Part shown: in pieces, positions 43,011 to 53,745 of the stretch | Position numbering within the stretch: position 1 is the stretch's first letter | How the letters are laid out: every line of letters starts with the position of its first letter | Assembly: GCA_020698575.1 (NCBI GenBank) | Contig: CM036243.1 | Location: forward strand, 29,309,403-29,373,402 | Source: Bostrychus sinensis | Taxonomy: Eukaryota; Chordata; Actinopteri; Gobiiformes; Eleotridae | DNA length: 64,000 bases | Direction: 5' to 3' | Translations under genes and position numbers: made by a program | The notes under the pieces: model-generated | Databases searched by the model: none | The model's input: only the letters and a program-made list of their open reading frames with translations | What the model was told of the DNA's origin: nothing

Positions 43011-43254
43011 AAGTCGCAAATCAATATGAACTTCACAAAGTAATTGAAAATGAACATGTGTGCAGCTAAACTGAATGCGGCAGAACCTTTCTGATCATGT
43101 AGCCCCCAGTGGTTGTGACCATAAACAACCACATAGAGTGTTTATGTGTTTATCAAATGGACAGTAAACAGATGAACTGAAAGGAAAAATCAGACAAATT
43201 GCTGCGGCAGCTTCAACACCAAGTTAAACAAATGACATTGAACACATGGACAAA

Positions 43255-43530
43255 TTCATCAGTAGCTTAGTCGGTAAAGATGTTTGCCTGCTAACCCGAA
43301 GGTTGGCAGTTTGATCCCTGTTGCATACTGTCATTGTGTCCTTGGGCAAGACACTTCACCCACCTTCCCTATGTGTGAATATATGACTGTGTTTGGTGGT
43401 GGTCGGAGGGGCTGTAGGCACAGCTATGGCTACAAAACCCTGAGTGATGAGTGAATGAATAATGCACTAAATTGTAAAGCAGCTTTGAGTGTCTTAAAGC
43501 GCTATATAAGACTATTGCATTATTATTATG
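43255..43530 (+). mobile_element. tRNA-derived SINE, full length
   Basis: The head has a box A (TAGCTTAGTCGG at 43,263) that fits the polymerase III consensus at every fixed position and a box B (GTTTGATCC at 43,309). The body reads TTGGGCAAGACACTTCACCC, GTTTGGTGGTGGTCGGAGGG, GCTATGGCTACAAAACCC and TGAATGAATAATGCAC. The tail is AAAGCGCTATATAAG followed by (ATT)n. The tail resembles L2-type LINE tails, so an L2-like enzyme probably moved it. It is the best SINE of the window. Confidence 0.88.
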
Positions 43531-43669
43531 CCTTTTTTTCTGTGAGTAAATTTTCCAAACTTTCTGCTGTTGCTGACATTCTTAAAAATCCAGAAACAGT
43601 TTAGTTGCGATTACCACAGTTTCGACATTGTTATGTTTGCTCTATCTATCTCAAAAGTTACATGTAAAG

Positions 43670-44109
43670 CAGTGGTTCCCAACCTTTCTGGTCTTGTGTA
43701 CCCCCAGGACCTGTTTTAGTCCTGGTTTGGATGTGGCTTAGTCCTGGTTTAGACTGGGTTTAGACCTGGTTTAAAAGACCTGGTTTGTTTTAAGTTTTGT
43801 CCTGGTTTAATCCTGGTTTAGTGCTAGTTTAAGACCTTTTTTTCCTGGTTGAATTTTGGCTTTAGTCCTGTTTCTTTTTTTACTGATTTAGTTCTGGTTA
43901 TAGACCTGGTTTAGTCTTGTTTTAAACATGGTTTAGGCCAGGTTTAGGCCTGCTTGAGTCCTTCTTTTGTGTTGCATTCCCTTGATTTAGGTTAATTTTA
44001 GTCCTTTCAAAGCCAAATTGCATTACAAATGATCACACAACTTCACGTACCCACTGCAATGTGCTTGCGTACCCGTAGGTGTCCCCGTACCCCTGGTTGG
44101 GAAACACTG
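43670..44109. mobile_element. hAT MITE filled with a short tandem repeat
   Basis: The ends are CAGTGGTTCCCAACC and GGTTGGGAAACACTG. The flanks ATGTAAAG (43,662-43,669) and ATGTACAG (44,110-44,117) agree at 7 of 8 positions, a hAT-type duplication. Between 43,710 and 43,960 the interior is a degenerate array of CTGGTTTAG and ACCTGGTTTAG words. There is no coding capacity. Confidence 0.88.
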
Positions 44110-44433
44110 ATGTACAGGACTGTCCCATTTCTCATATTTAGACTTATATAGACTTTTACATTCACAAACTTCATGTACTTTCAATAAAAGCACACTTCAA
44201 ATTAGTGACACTGAGTAATCGATTCTTAATAGGTCAATTTTTTATGTGAGTAGCATTAATAGAAAGATAGTAGCACATCTCATTTATAGCTATGCAGTGC
44301 TACATTGACAAAAAAGCCACTGTGCATTTGTTAATGTGGCACTAAAAGGATTCATAAGAAGAACTTTTACCCATTGCATGTCACTACATTCTAACCCATT
44401 CTCACAATAGTCACCACAAGCTTTGATAATTGA
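44110..44433. other. Unassigned sequence
   Basis: Nothing is recognised. Confidence 0.3.
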
Positions 44434-44856
44434 GTGCCTTCTCAGTCAGAGCGGGGCACACTTCCAGACAACACAGTGACTCCACAATGCGATGACAAAA
44501 AGAAGAAAGGCCTTATTAACACATTGGCTGTACTTACTGGGTATAATGACGTCCGGGCCAGGCAGAAAGCTTGTCAACAGAGCAGAGTGGGCGCGATGTA
44601 TAGTGTCTTTCTCGTGGAGCTAATTTCGCCGGCGTTTGAGGAACAGGCTGTTAAGGTGCACCACGGGGGTAACATGATAATTGTGCTTGTGGCATCTCCA
44701 TCACGCCCTCTCCAGGGCCGCTCTAAGGGTGTCCGCCTTCTTAGTCAGCGGCAGAAGGAAATATTAAGCCATGGCCATATAAGCAAAGCAGCAGCACTGT
44801 GGCTTAAACAGCAAACTGCTAATTGTGGAGTTTGTCTGTATGTCAGCGTATTCTAA
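44434..44856 (+). other. 140-codon open frame in a repeat-free block; candidate conserved element
   Basis: The block 44,530-44,850 has balanced composition, several CpGs and no repeat that I recognise, unlike its surroundings. A plus-strand frame is open for 140 codons (ATG at 44,434). Its product is basic and serine-rich with no signal peptide, membrane segment or domain that I know, and I see no clear splice sites, promoter or poly-A signal. A long frame here could be chance. I favour a conserved regulatory block over an exon. Confidence 0.3.
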
Positions 44857-45116
44857 ATAGGGGCCTGAGTACAGAGGGGAAATCTGCAGACTCCACAGGA
44901 CGCCACTGTATAGGATGTACAGTAATGCTGCAGAGGCCGTAAAAATGAAACAGTAGTGTACAGTGACCTTCTTCATGAGTTTTTGAGAATGTAAAAAAAG
45001 CATTTAAGTTTTGTTGTTGTTTTTTAAGCTGTCCTCCTTCCTCCTATATATTCGTTATGTTATCAGTAGCCTCTTTTTTGTCTCTGTTTCTGCTGTTTTG
45101 AAGCCAATGCTGGAAT

Positions 45117-45612
45117 TGTCGTGTCTGTGTTTTTGTTCTGTGTGTTTTGTTTCCCTTCTGTTTTATTTTGTAGTCTAAGTTAGTCCTTGTGCTTTTTTTT
45201 CTGTTATAAAGGGTGTGAGGCAAAAGGGAAAAAGGAACCAAGTTGCAGAACAGCGAAAATGAAAACTTTAATGAAAAGGAAACATGAAATAAAAAATAAA
45301 AAACTCCAAACACAAAAATCCCCCCCAAAAAAACAAAAACCGAGGAATCACAAAAATGCTCAAAAGCACAATGAATGGAAAAAAACAAACTTACATGGGC
45401 ATTGCATGGCACAGGCAGAACAGGACAAGACCAGACCTGACAAGACAATGATCCAACAAAGAACACGGTAAAACACAGGGATTATCTACACGAGGAAAGG
45501 GGCACAGGTGGAACACATTTGGGCGGGACAGGCAATCAAGGAATCAAGGCCTAACTTAGACTACAAAATAAAATAAAAAACAAGTGAAACAAAACACACA
45601 GAACAAGAAGCC
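45117..45612. mobile_element. Inverted-repeat element (about 65-bp arms)
   Basis: The left arm TTGTTCTGTGTGTTTTGTTT, then ATTTTGTAGTCTAAGTTAG (45,132-45,190) matches the reverse complement of 45,546-45,612 (CTAACTTAGACTACAAAAT, then AAACAAAACACACAGAACAA). The arms agree at over 85 percent. The interior is A-rich (AACTTTAATGAAAAGGAAAC) and ends with GGCACAGGTGGAACACA. This arrangement occurs in other fish genomes as a dispersed repeat, to my recollection. No target duplication was set. Confidence 0.65.
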
Positions 45613-45689
45613 ATTTGCACCAAAGTGAATCAAAAAGTGTACCGCTCCTGCTTAAAACATACTTTTTTGTTTATAAATGAAATAAAGTC

Positions 45690-45830
45690 CTTGTGCCAGT
45701 CCCAAGCCTGGATATATGGAGAGTGCTGCGTCAGCAAGGGCATCTGGGGTAAAACCTATGCCAGCACAGAAGGAGGCAGATAAATTGCTGCGGCAAAACT
45801 GGAAGGAAAGAAGATCAAAACACTATTCAT
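45690..45830 (-). repeat. RTE-type LINE 3' tail
   Basis: The antisense order is CTTGTGCCAGTCCCAAGCCT, GAGTGCTGCGTCAGCAAGGG, CATCTGGGGTAAAACC and GCTGCGGCAAAACTGG followed by AAGAAGATC. This matches the common fish RTE-like LINE tail; the last part corresponds to its GCTGTGGCGACCCC motif. Confidence 0.6.
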
Positions 45831-45984
45831 AAGGCTAAGAAAAGTAAATATTGTATGGAAAGCATCTGTTTCAAGAGACCTGTCCAAAAAGTACTTTTGA
45901 TTTTAAGTAGGATGCATAAATGAAACCAATGCACCACCAAAAATCACAAGAAATGCAAACAAATCATTATAAACTAATTTAAAT

Positions 45985-46080
45985 GGATGGGTAAAGTGTC
46001 TTGCCCAAGGACACAATAGCAGTATGCAATGCTCTTTCCTATTGCTCTTAATACTGATCTGCCCACACTGATGAATTAAC
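45985..46080 (-). repeat. SINE fragment (43.3-kb family)
   Basis: GGGTAAAGTGTCTTGCCCAA, then GGACACAATAGCAGTATGCA is the antisense of the SINE body at 43,330-43,360. A long minus-strand frame (45,903-46,361) crosses it and is therefore not a gene. Confidence 0.6.
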
Positions 46081-47147
46081 TGCTGCATAACATGACTGAG
46101 CAACATTTTAACTTTATACCATAGGTTCAACAGAGAATCTACAACAATATTGGTGTAAAAACAATGAAAACACAGTACATAGAAGCCAGAAGTGATCAAT
46201 GTAACTGTTTGGATTTGAAGAAACTGTCTAAGAAAAATATGTTGATGAAAACATTTATTTTCAAAACACCACCAAGAAAACAAATTGTATTTTAGCGCTA
46301 CCTTTTCATCCGAAGCATGAGCCCAGAACAATGCAGAGAAGTCAAGAGACTTGCTAAGCATTCATGAGAATAAAAACATGTTTTTTCTTATCTTGAACGC
46401 GTCTCAGTTGCTTTCCCGGAGGGATTAAGCCCTTGAGCATCGAATGGCACAAACTTGTTAAACCAACTCGCTTTACTGAACCAGAAGAAGCCGCAGAGAG
46501 AGGAGCGGCGAATCTATCAACCCTGTCTCTGTCCAGGGGCGTTACAAAATACCACTGCATTAGGAGCTTTCAAGGCTGAGCTTCACTAAGAGAAGAGTTT
46601 AAAGAAATGTGTTACTCAATTTTTGTGTTGAATAAGGAAAATACAGAGGAGAGTTGTTCTTCTACATCAATAATGAATTTCAAGGCACAGAAAGCATTGT
46701 CTGTATTTTTTTTTTTTATCAGCAACGTATTAGGTGTATTAGAATGAAAAAGTGTAACCATTTGTTGCTTTTTCACAACTACAAAGGGTGTTAAAGTGAA
46801 TACACTGAATAGCCTTTTTTTATTTTTTATTTATTTTATTTAAGGTTTTGGACAGTTGACATTTCTCTGAATGCCCCAAATCTACTTCTCCACAGCTTTA
46901 GTTGGTTCAAATGTGTGTGCAGCCATTAACATGCAACATATATCTAGTATATGTGATGCTTATTTATCAATATTTTACTTTTTACTTCAACATATATCCA
47001 TTATTTGAAAAACTTCTTGACATTAAATGTGGTCACTGGCTGAGAAACTGCATTATGTAAGTTGAAATCAGAGCTCCTGAGAAACGATGTCTATTTTACT
47101 GTTATTAAGATTATAAACATACAACCTTTCTACTAACCTTAGGAACA
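46081..47147. other. Unassigned sequence with a candidate conserved block
   Basis: The block 46,390-46,560 is GC-balanced and repeat-free (GCGTCTCAGTTGCTTTCCC, GAAGCCGCAGAGAGAGGAGC). The rest is AT-rich, with a T tract near 46,706 and a TTTATTTATTT stretch near 46,820. Confidence 0.3.
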
Positions 47148-47245
47148 ATGGGCTATATTATGCTTTCTACCGCTCTAGAAAAAAAGCTGTGGTTACAAGA
47201 ATTTTAGCATAAAAAAATCTGGTGACAATATCAAACTTTCCTGTG

Positions 47246-47319
<74 letters not shown>

Positions 47320-48045
47320 CCATAAAAGTTACAGATTTTTGTACAGTGCATGTTATAATGTTGTTCCCTCATCAGAAACATACCTTGAGCTGTGTTTTGC
47401 TTCATTCATGCCTGTTGAAGTAATCATGTAGTCCCTGGCACAGGCACAGCCGCTCCTGTCCTCAAAATGCTTGGTTCCACGAACTTCCGTCTCTCACATG
47501 AAGCTCCGCCCACTCCAGGAAGCACTGACCAATCAACAAGGCCTCTACATCCAGTCTGCTCTTCCTCATTTATCAAAAAAAAAAAAAAAAGAAGCTATTT
47601 TTCTCTACTGTTGGTTTTGCCATTATTATAATTGTATTTATTTAATTGAACTTTTTTTTTTACATCAATACATTTTCATATCCGCATATATATTCATATT
47701 CATATTATCATATACATCTGTTATATGTTGTTTGTTCCTAGTAAGTCATAATATTGTTTTGTTTGTCTCATGTCTTATGTATTACATGTAGGTATGTCTG
47801 CACCTGTAAAAAAAAAAAAAAAAACAGTGTTCAGTTGTTTCCACTGATTCCTCAGACATTTTTTTTTAAATTTTGAAGTAAAACGGCAGTGAAGTGAAGT
47901 CATTTTTTCTTTGATTATGTTCTGAAAACCTGTGCACTCTGCTGCCCTCTGCTGGTCTCCTTATCTGTTTCTTTATAGAGTACTGATTAAAAACTTTGCT
48001 GTTATAGATGGGTTTAAAAATATAAATAAAAGCATACTGTAGCTT
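47148..48045. mobile_element. TTAA-type MITE, copy E, expanded
   Basis: The left end is a diverged GGGCTATATTATGC and the right end is AGCATACTGTAGC. The landmarks TGTTATAATGTTGTTCCCTC, CTCCGCCCACTCCAGGAAGC and CTGCCCTCTGCTGGTCTCC are in family order and in the orientation of copy D. The copy is longer than its relatives because of a (TA)n tract at 47,250-47,318 and about 230 extra bases at 47,590-47,820 between two A tracts. No clear TTAA flanks remain. Confidence 0.65.
47250..47318 (+). repeat. (TA)34 microsatellite
   Basis: Almost 70 bases of perfect TA. It gives a spurious Tyr-Ile open frame on both strands. Confidence 0.99.
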
Positions 48046-48870
48046 TCCAGTGTTTTGGTCTTTCACTACCAGCTGCACATAATTTGCAAACAAAGGACAA
48101 CAAGACTGGACACAACCAGACGTAGCTGCAGAAGAAGCTTATATCACTGTACCATGTGGGTTATTTATTCATTTGCTACTTGTTGTAAACTATTTCTGCT
48201 TGTGTTGGAAAGAACTCTGCAGTGTTGCTTCAGAGTGGTAATTTTTAATTTTTTATCTCTGTATCATACCAAAGTTACCTGCTCTCAACTGTATTCTCGG
48301 AGTATGAAAGTAATTATTCCTACATTAATTTTGAAGCACATTGGGTTTCATTTATTTCCAGTGGTTAATTAACATCATTTGCAGCTTGAGAGTGAAAACC
48401 CTGGGATGAGTATTGCCTTTAGCTGTCTCTGCGCGCGCTTCTGTTTACACTCGATTCTAATAAAGGCCAAGATCTGACTTCGGGGATCCATCGCAGTGCT
48501 TTTCCCCTTAATAAGACAAGAAGGATGCCAATTATGGGCCCTTTGCTGCAGACTCAACTCCCAGACCTACCCTTTACATTGAACACTCGAGCTGTCTTAT
48601 GTGTTCAGAATGACTGGCCTTGTCCTGCAATACAAGACGTTTTGTCCAATGGAGCAGAGACGACTGTATGGACCTTTGAAAGAGTGACGTATTCAGAGAA
48701 AGATGTGTGTGTGTATTTCAGGGACAAGAGTGATGTTCTTTCCCATTGATTTTGACAAAAAAGCATTTTAAAAATAATTGATGTTTTTAGACGACATAAA
48801 TGAAATGTGGCTATTGGTATGTTGATATATATTTACTTATAGCAATTCAATCCCACCACTAGATGTTTGT
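48046..48870. other. Unassigned sequence with a candidate conserved block
   Basis: The block 48,370-48,680 is repeat-free (GTTAATTAACATCATTTGCA, CTTCGGGGATCCATCGCAG, AATTATGGGCCC) and is one of the better candidates for a conserved non-coding element. Frames of 60-105 codons on both strands show no known domain. Confidence 0.3.
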
Positions 48871-49325
48871 TATGGTGGCCCTGAAGCACACAGCTGGGCA
48901 TGACACACTGAAACACACACACACATTCAGAAACATGCACACAAATATGAAAGCAGGCACCCCAATTTGAAAACACACACACAAAACAAGCACGCAATCA
49001 ATTAAGAAACACACAAATTTGGACACACCTACACAAATACAAAAACATGTGCACAGATACGAAAACAAACACACAAATACAAAAACACGCACAAATACAA
49101 AAACATGCATAAAATACGAAAACACACATAAATTCAGAAACACACAAATTCGGAAACGTACACAGATACAAAAACACGCACACAAATACGGAAACATTCA
49201 CAAATTCATACATTTGTGTGCATATTTCTGAATTTGTGTGCATTTTCAAATTTTTGTGTGTGTTTTTGTATTTGTGTGCATGTTTTTGATTTTGTTGGCG
49301 TGACTTGCCCTTCAGGGCCACCGTA
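48871..49325. mobile_element. Inverted-repeat element with minisatellite arms
   Basis: The left end TATGGTGGCCCTGAAG matches the inverted right end TACGGTGGCCCTGAAG. The outer TA on each side fits a TA target duplication, as in Tc1/mariner-type MITEs. Both arms are made of variants of a short unit such as ACACAAATACAAAAACATGC, which read on the plus strand in the left three quarters and inverted in the right quarter. Minus-strand frames of alternating Phe-Val-Cys come from this array and are not genes. Confidence 0.78.
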
Positions 49326-49807
49326 GATTTTTTCTGCCAATGTGAAATCTCACTCAATATGCCACCTCAGAATACTAATACATGACAGCAACTTTTTGAG
49401 CAAATTTTTGCAAATTTGAGCTTAGCGTCTTTGAGTTTTAGATCAACGAGAACCAGCAATTACCGCTGCCTCGTTAAACATAACATCCTACTGAACATTT
49501 TTATCTGCGTTTTACTTTGCTTCATAAAAACGTGTTTTATTTTTAGCACTGTTTCTTTGTGCAAACAAACATGTTAAATAGAGACTTTCTCCAACTTCCT
49601 CCTGCAGCCATTATTCAACAGCCAATCAGTGCGTTTCTTATTTGGAGTGTGCCAGAAAATTAAAATCCTTAAAATCAGAGCCATTTGAGCTCATTCATTT
49701 TTTTCACTGATTATTTCTATTACAATATATATTACATAGCCTTTAGCTTGTATGCTAATTATAGATGCTAATTGTTATGTTAAATAAAATAAACATTGAT
49801 AGTACTG
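49326..49807. other. Unassigned sequence
   Basis: AT-rich, with no repeat or gene recognised. Confidence 0.3.
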
Positions 49808-50215
49808 TTGTAGCGCCCGACATTGGTCTCGGTCTTAAGACCATTTTTGATGATCTTGGTCCTGTCTCAGCCTTGGATGTGTGGGTCTCAGAGACTTTTT
49901 TTAAACCAAACATTATAAGACAATACTGTACTTTTATGTTTAATTGTGTAAGTAATTTGCTTTCAGCACAAAAAGACCAGGAAAATGTATGTTGGCGTAA
50001 TAATGTATTTGAACCACTTTTTTTTTTTTAACCTTTCTATTTGATTAAGTCTTAGTTCTCAGGGTTAAGGCTTGACCTGGTCTCGGTTTGCCTCGGTCTC
50101 AATCTAGACTCAGTCTGAAATCCCAAAATTCTCAGTCTTGTCTTGGTCTCGGTTCACTCTGCTCTGGAACCAGTCTTGATCTCGTTTAGTATGGTCTCAC
50201 TAATGTTTTCTCACC
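49808..50215 (+). repeat. 'GGTCTCGGTC' dispersed repeat
   Basis: Degenerate GGTCTCGGTCTT words at 49,825-49,895 and 50,080-50,200 surround an AT-rich middle with a T tract (50,020). A family of fish DNA repeats has such words near both ends. I could not define terminal repeats. Confidence 0.45.
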
Positions 50216-50879
50216 AGGTTCTAACATTATATACATTTAGTCGCCCAAGTTGCCAAAATTGTCTTTCCTATTAATAATTTGCAATATTTGGTGGCTAAAG
50301 CTAATTCCTCCATAGAAAATGTATTATGTTCTGTTGAGTTTATGGCACTATTCTTTCCAGTGCAGCCGTTCTGTTTACAAACACGGTCAGGGTTACAGTC
50401 AAATCTGCCAGCGATGCATCATGGGTCGTCACTGTCGGAGGCCTTGAGAGCCATGTGAGATGTTGCAGAAGCAGAAGGTAATGCATCCTCATAAAAAGCA
50501 TTAGAGGGACGCAGACAAATTGGGACAGAGGTAGGAAATGGCAGCAGGGGTCATCATCCATCACAGCAAAAGTGATTTACCTATGGTGCAGAGGTGAGTG
50601 GTTGGAGTGCCATGGCTAAAATTTTTATATGAGTGCAGTTTCATTCGCTAAGTTAATAAGGAAGGTTTGATGCATTGCTTCTTTTATTGATGTGACCAAT
50701 TTGTAACTTAATGAGGAAGCCATTAGGAAAAATGCAGACCCCTGGAATTATAGAAACACATTCACAAGCTACGTGTTTAAAAATACTTTTATTGTGGGGC
50801 CTAATTCTTATTGTTTTATTAATCTGTAATGAGTTTTTATTATTACAATTTACAGTTTAACATTTTATGAAATTAAAAT
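50216..50879. other. Unassigned sequence
   Basis: The part at 50,370-50,580 is repeat-free and could be conserved (GCGATGCATCATGGGTCG). No exon is convincing. Confidence 0.3.
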
Positions 50880-51330
50880 TCAATTTCAATTCAGTTCAGT
50901 TTTTTTTATATAGCCCAGTATCACAGCATAAGTCACCTCACAAACATAAACACACAATCAGACTTAACACACAATCAACACAAACAATAACTACACTAAA
51001 CTAAACAAACCCAGGACATAACTTTCCTTAGACCCCATTTCTCGGTAAGGAAAAACTCCTAAAAAAACTTTAAAAAAAAGAAGAACCTTATGGAGACCAC
51101 AATGAAGAGATCCTCTCCCAGGACGGACAAGCAACATGTGTCTAGGTCTGTTAAATAAAGTCTATCATCTATAGGATCATAGTTCAGGTCTGTAAGGATG
51201 CAGCAGGTGGGCCTCATCCAGACAGGGGAGGGGGGATGATTAAAACAATATATATGGCTCAAACTGAACACTGAATCTAAATTAACCATCCCTCAGGCCA
51301 CTTTTGTATCCCACTGTTTGGGAAACACTG
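50880..51330 (-). repeat. LINE/SINE-type 3' region, antisense, ending at a hAT-like end
   Basis: ATTCAGTTCAGTTTTTTTTA TATAGCCCAG-type sequence, CTCGGTAAGGAAAAACTCCT and AAGAAGAACCTTATGGAGAC follow a common fish repeat. At 51,309-51,330 CCCACTGTTTGGGAAACACT plus G resembles a hAT right end. The two may be unrelated neighbours. Confidence 0.45.
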
Positions 51331-52799
51331 AGACTCTTGAGAAAGGGGTCTGTCTGCTAAGCCAATATAGGTTAATGTTATTTACAATATTATTACACGC
51401 AAAAAGTAATGCACCCACATCAAACAACTTTTTAAACCTGGCATTTTTAAAGAGAAGCACTCATTTACTCTCAAACAAAAAGACCTCCATGAAATACTTT
51501 TGAGAGCACTGTCCTTGTGTAAACAAACTATAAAATGCAACAGAATTATTTTGTTTTTGGTATACACATTGCAGTTTTAAACCTTGACAAAATGCAATGG
51601 TTTGAGATAAATGTTTATATAAATACATTTGGTCAATGCAGTGTTTATGTGCCAAAATCAGAGAATATCTATTACTGATAAATGGATTAATGCAAAATCA
51701 AACACTTCCCTTTGAAAGATGTATGGGGCTACTGTACATGCTGCAAGAACTGGCAAGACTCAGTAAGGCAAAAAATAAATAAATAAATAAAAATAATAAT
51801 AATAATAATGATAATTTTTGCAGAACAGACTGCTGCACTCTAAAGCATGAAATAAAAGTTAAAAATTTTATATGAAACTTACTTTTTGTAACTTTATTTC
51901 ACGTCAAACTTTTAAAAAGTAAATAACAACCCCCAAAAAATGACACGTTCACATTGCTTCCTATGAGTTGATTTTAGCATATGACACATGGAAAGGATTG
52001 TGATTGGCTCGTGACATTAGTGGGTGGGGCTAAGCGATAAATAACTTCTATGAGAAGTAAATTGACCTAATCTGACAACACTAACTACACTATTTAGCAT
52101 TAGTTGTTTGTGTAATCACTAAATAATACAGTAATACAACACTAAAAATCCCTGTTTGTTATGTACTTATACCCATTTATTCTCCTTCCTGTGTGGCCCA
52201 TGTGTTTCTGCTCTGTAGAAGATGGTGTTCTTTCTCAGTTAAATTTCAAAAGAAAGTTCAAACACTTTTCCTGAATGGTTGTATTCATCACTGACCTTTA
52301 GTGTCGTCCCAGAGGCATCGCTGAAATGAATGAATCATACCTGAGTCTCTCTGTACAAACGCTCACAGTGACCTGCACCTCCGCGTCTGAACGGCCACAT
52401 GAAAAGACTCACTGCAGCAAGGATGCTTTAGATTTACAATGAGCACATTTCATAATATTCATGTTTTTAAAAAAATACCAAAATCCTGCTGGTTACTTGC
52501 TCTCATTGCAGACAGTACTTTTTTTTTTTATAACACCAGTTGAATAAAGTTCAGGTAAATGATGGAATGATGTGATTATGACAATCAGTAGATAGATATT
52601 TTCAATATTATAAAATGTTTCTTACATATAATTGTATACATATAGCTAATTTCTACATGGTTGCTATCTCAGCTCATTTGGAGAAGGAGACAGGAGCAAT
52701 ACCACACAGACTACTATAAATGACCATGGTTTATTTTTTATATATTTTTATGTATTGAAATATTAAAAGTGGTATGTGCATATTTAATGTTGCTATTAA
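51331..52799. other. Unassigned sequence with (AAAT)n/(AAT)n
   Basis: A microsatellite of AAAT then AAT units lies at 51,771-51,815. No gene or transposon is recognised. Frames of about 60 codons on both strands are chance. Confidence 0.3.
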
Positions 52800-53580
52800 A
52801 AAGCCTGAAGACAAAAGTACACAGTAATGCTAGCCTGGCCAGCCAGCCCCATCTACTGTTTATCTGCAGCGCAAATAACAAAAGAGAAAGACAGTCCTCC
52901 ATCAAAAATAATCAAGATGGTACCTTCTCTCACTTCATTAACAGCGTTTAGTGCTTTCCTTCATCACCTGTTGATTCTGCTGAAGTCCATGTTGTTCAGT
53001 CTTCTGTGGCAGTGATTCTTAACTGGTGGGTCAGGACCCAAAGGTGGGTCGCAAAACCATTTTCAGTGGGTTGCGGGCCCTTGCCAAAATATATATATAT
53101 ATAAAATATAGTGTTATACCTAAGGCTGAAGGGAACACTGCTTAATTCTACTCAAAGCACAAAGTTTTTCAGTATTTACCACTGAAAAGGTCATCAGAAG
53201 AAAAGTACACTTTCAGTACTTGAATGCTTTTGAATTGCACTTTTTTATTTCCTGTAGTTTGGTTTTAAATTAAACTACATCTAACAGACAGTAGAAGGGA
53301 ATAGTTCCCTCTCTAGAATCACTTTCTTGTTAAATGTGATCATTTTGTGTTGCTGTACTGTGATATTCTGATATTATTCTCTCTCAGGTTCAATACATTC
53401 GATCAGTTGAAAGATCTCTTTTTTTTTTTTTTTTTTTTTTTTTCATTTTAGGGCGATGGTGGGTCCCAAAGCTAGACCAGTTGAGAACACCTGCTCTGTG
53501 GGAACAGTAAAGTCCCGTTGATGTCTGAGGTAATGAAGACATTCAAACAAACACATTTTACTGCAGGTTTTTGCACAGCA
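52800..53580 (+). repeat. Old dispersed repeat, paired with 4,965-5,330, split by a hAT element
   Basis: Landmarks TTTATCTGCAGCGCA, AATCAAGATGG, CTGTTGATTCTGCTGAAGTC, AGTAAAGTCCCGTTG and ACATTCAAACAAAC are shared with the copy at 5 kb. The hAT element at 53,010-53,493 lies between the third and fourth landmarks. Confidence 0.55.
53010..53493. mobile_element. hAT MITE with 8-bp target duplication (7 of 8)
   Basis: The ends are CAGTGATTCTTAACTGGTGG and, inverted, CAGGTGTTCTCAACTGGTCT. The flanks TTCTGTGG (53,002-53,009) and CTCTGTGG (53,494-53,501) agree at 7 of 8 positions. The subterminal regions keep GGGTCAGGACCC and GGTGGGTCCC. A (TA)n run and a T tract of about 25 (53,419-53,443) lie inside. 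No coding. Confidence 0.87.
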
Positions 53581-53649
53581 ATACATAATACAACATATTC
53601 TGGTGTTTTATTGTAAAACTGTCAACAGTTCCTCCTAAGCTCCATGTTT

Positions 53650-53745
53650 GTAGATTTTATTTATTTATTTATTTATTTTTTGCTTTGTTTTGTTTGTTTG
53701 TTTTTTTTTGTTTTGTTTTTTTTTGTTTTTTTGGGGGGGGGTCAG
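53650..53745 (+). repeat. T-rich low-complexity tract
   Basis: (TTTA)n, (TTTTG)n and a run of 9 G follow each other. It creates a spurious Phe-rich open frame. Confidence 0.9.

Noticed and set aside
43263..43317. Possible tRNA gene (good box A and box B)
   Set aside because: The sequence does not fold as a cloverleaf with a clear anticodon arm and runs straight into a SINE body, so it is a SINE promoter.
45903..46361. 152-codon open frame on the minus strand
   Set aside because: It crosses a SINE fragment (45,985-46,080), has a composition expected from AT-rich DNA and shows no domain or splice context.
47193..47431. Tyr-Ile repeat frames on both strands
   Set aside because: They arise from the (TA)34 tract.
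48859..49357. Long minus-strand frames rich in Phe, Val and Cys
   Set aside because: They are translations of the minisatellite arms of the element at 48,871-49,325.
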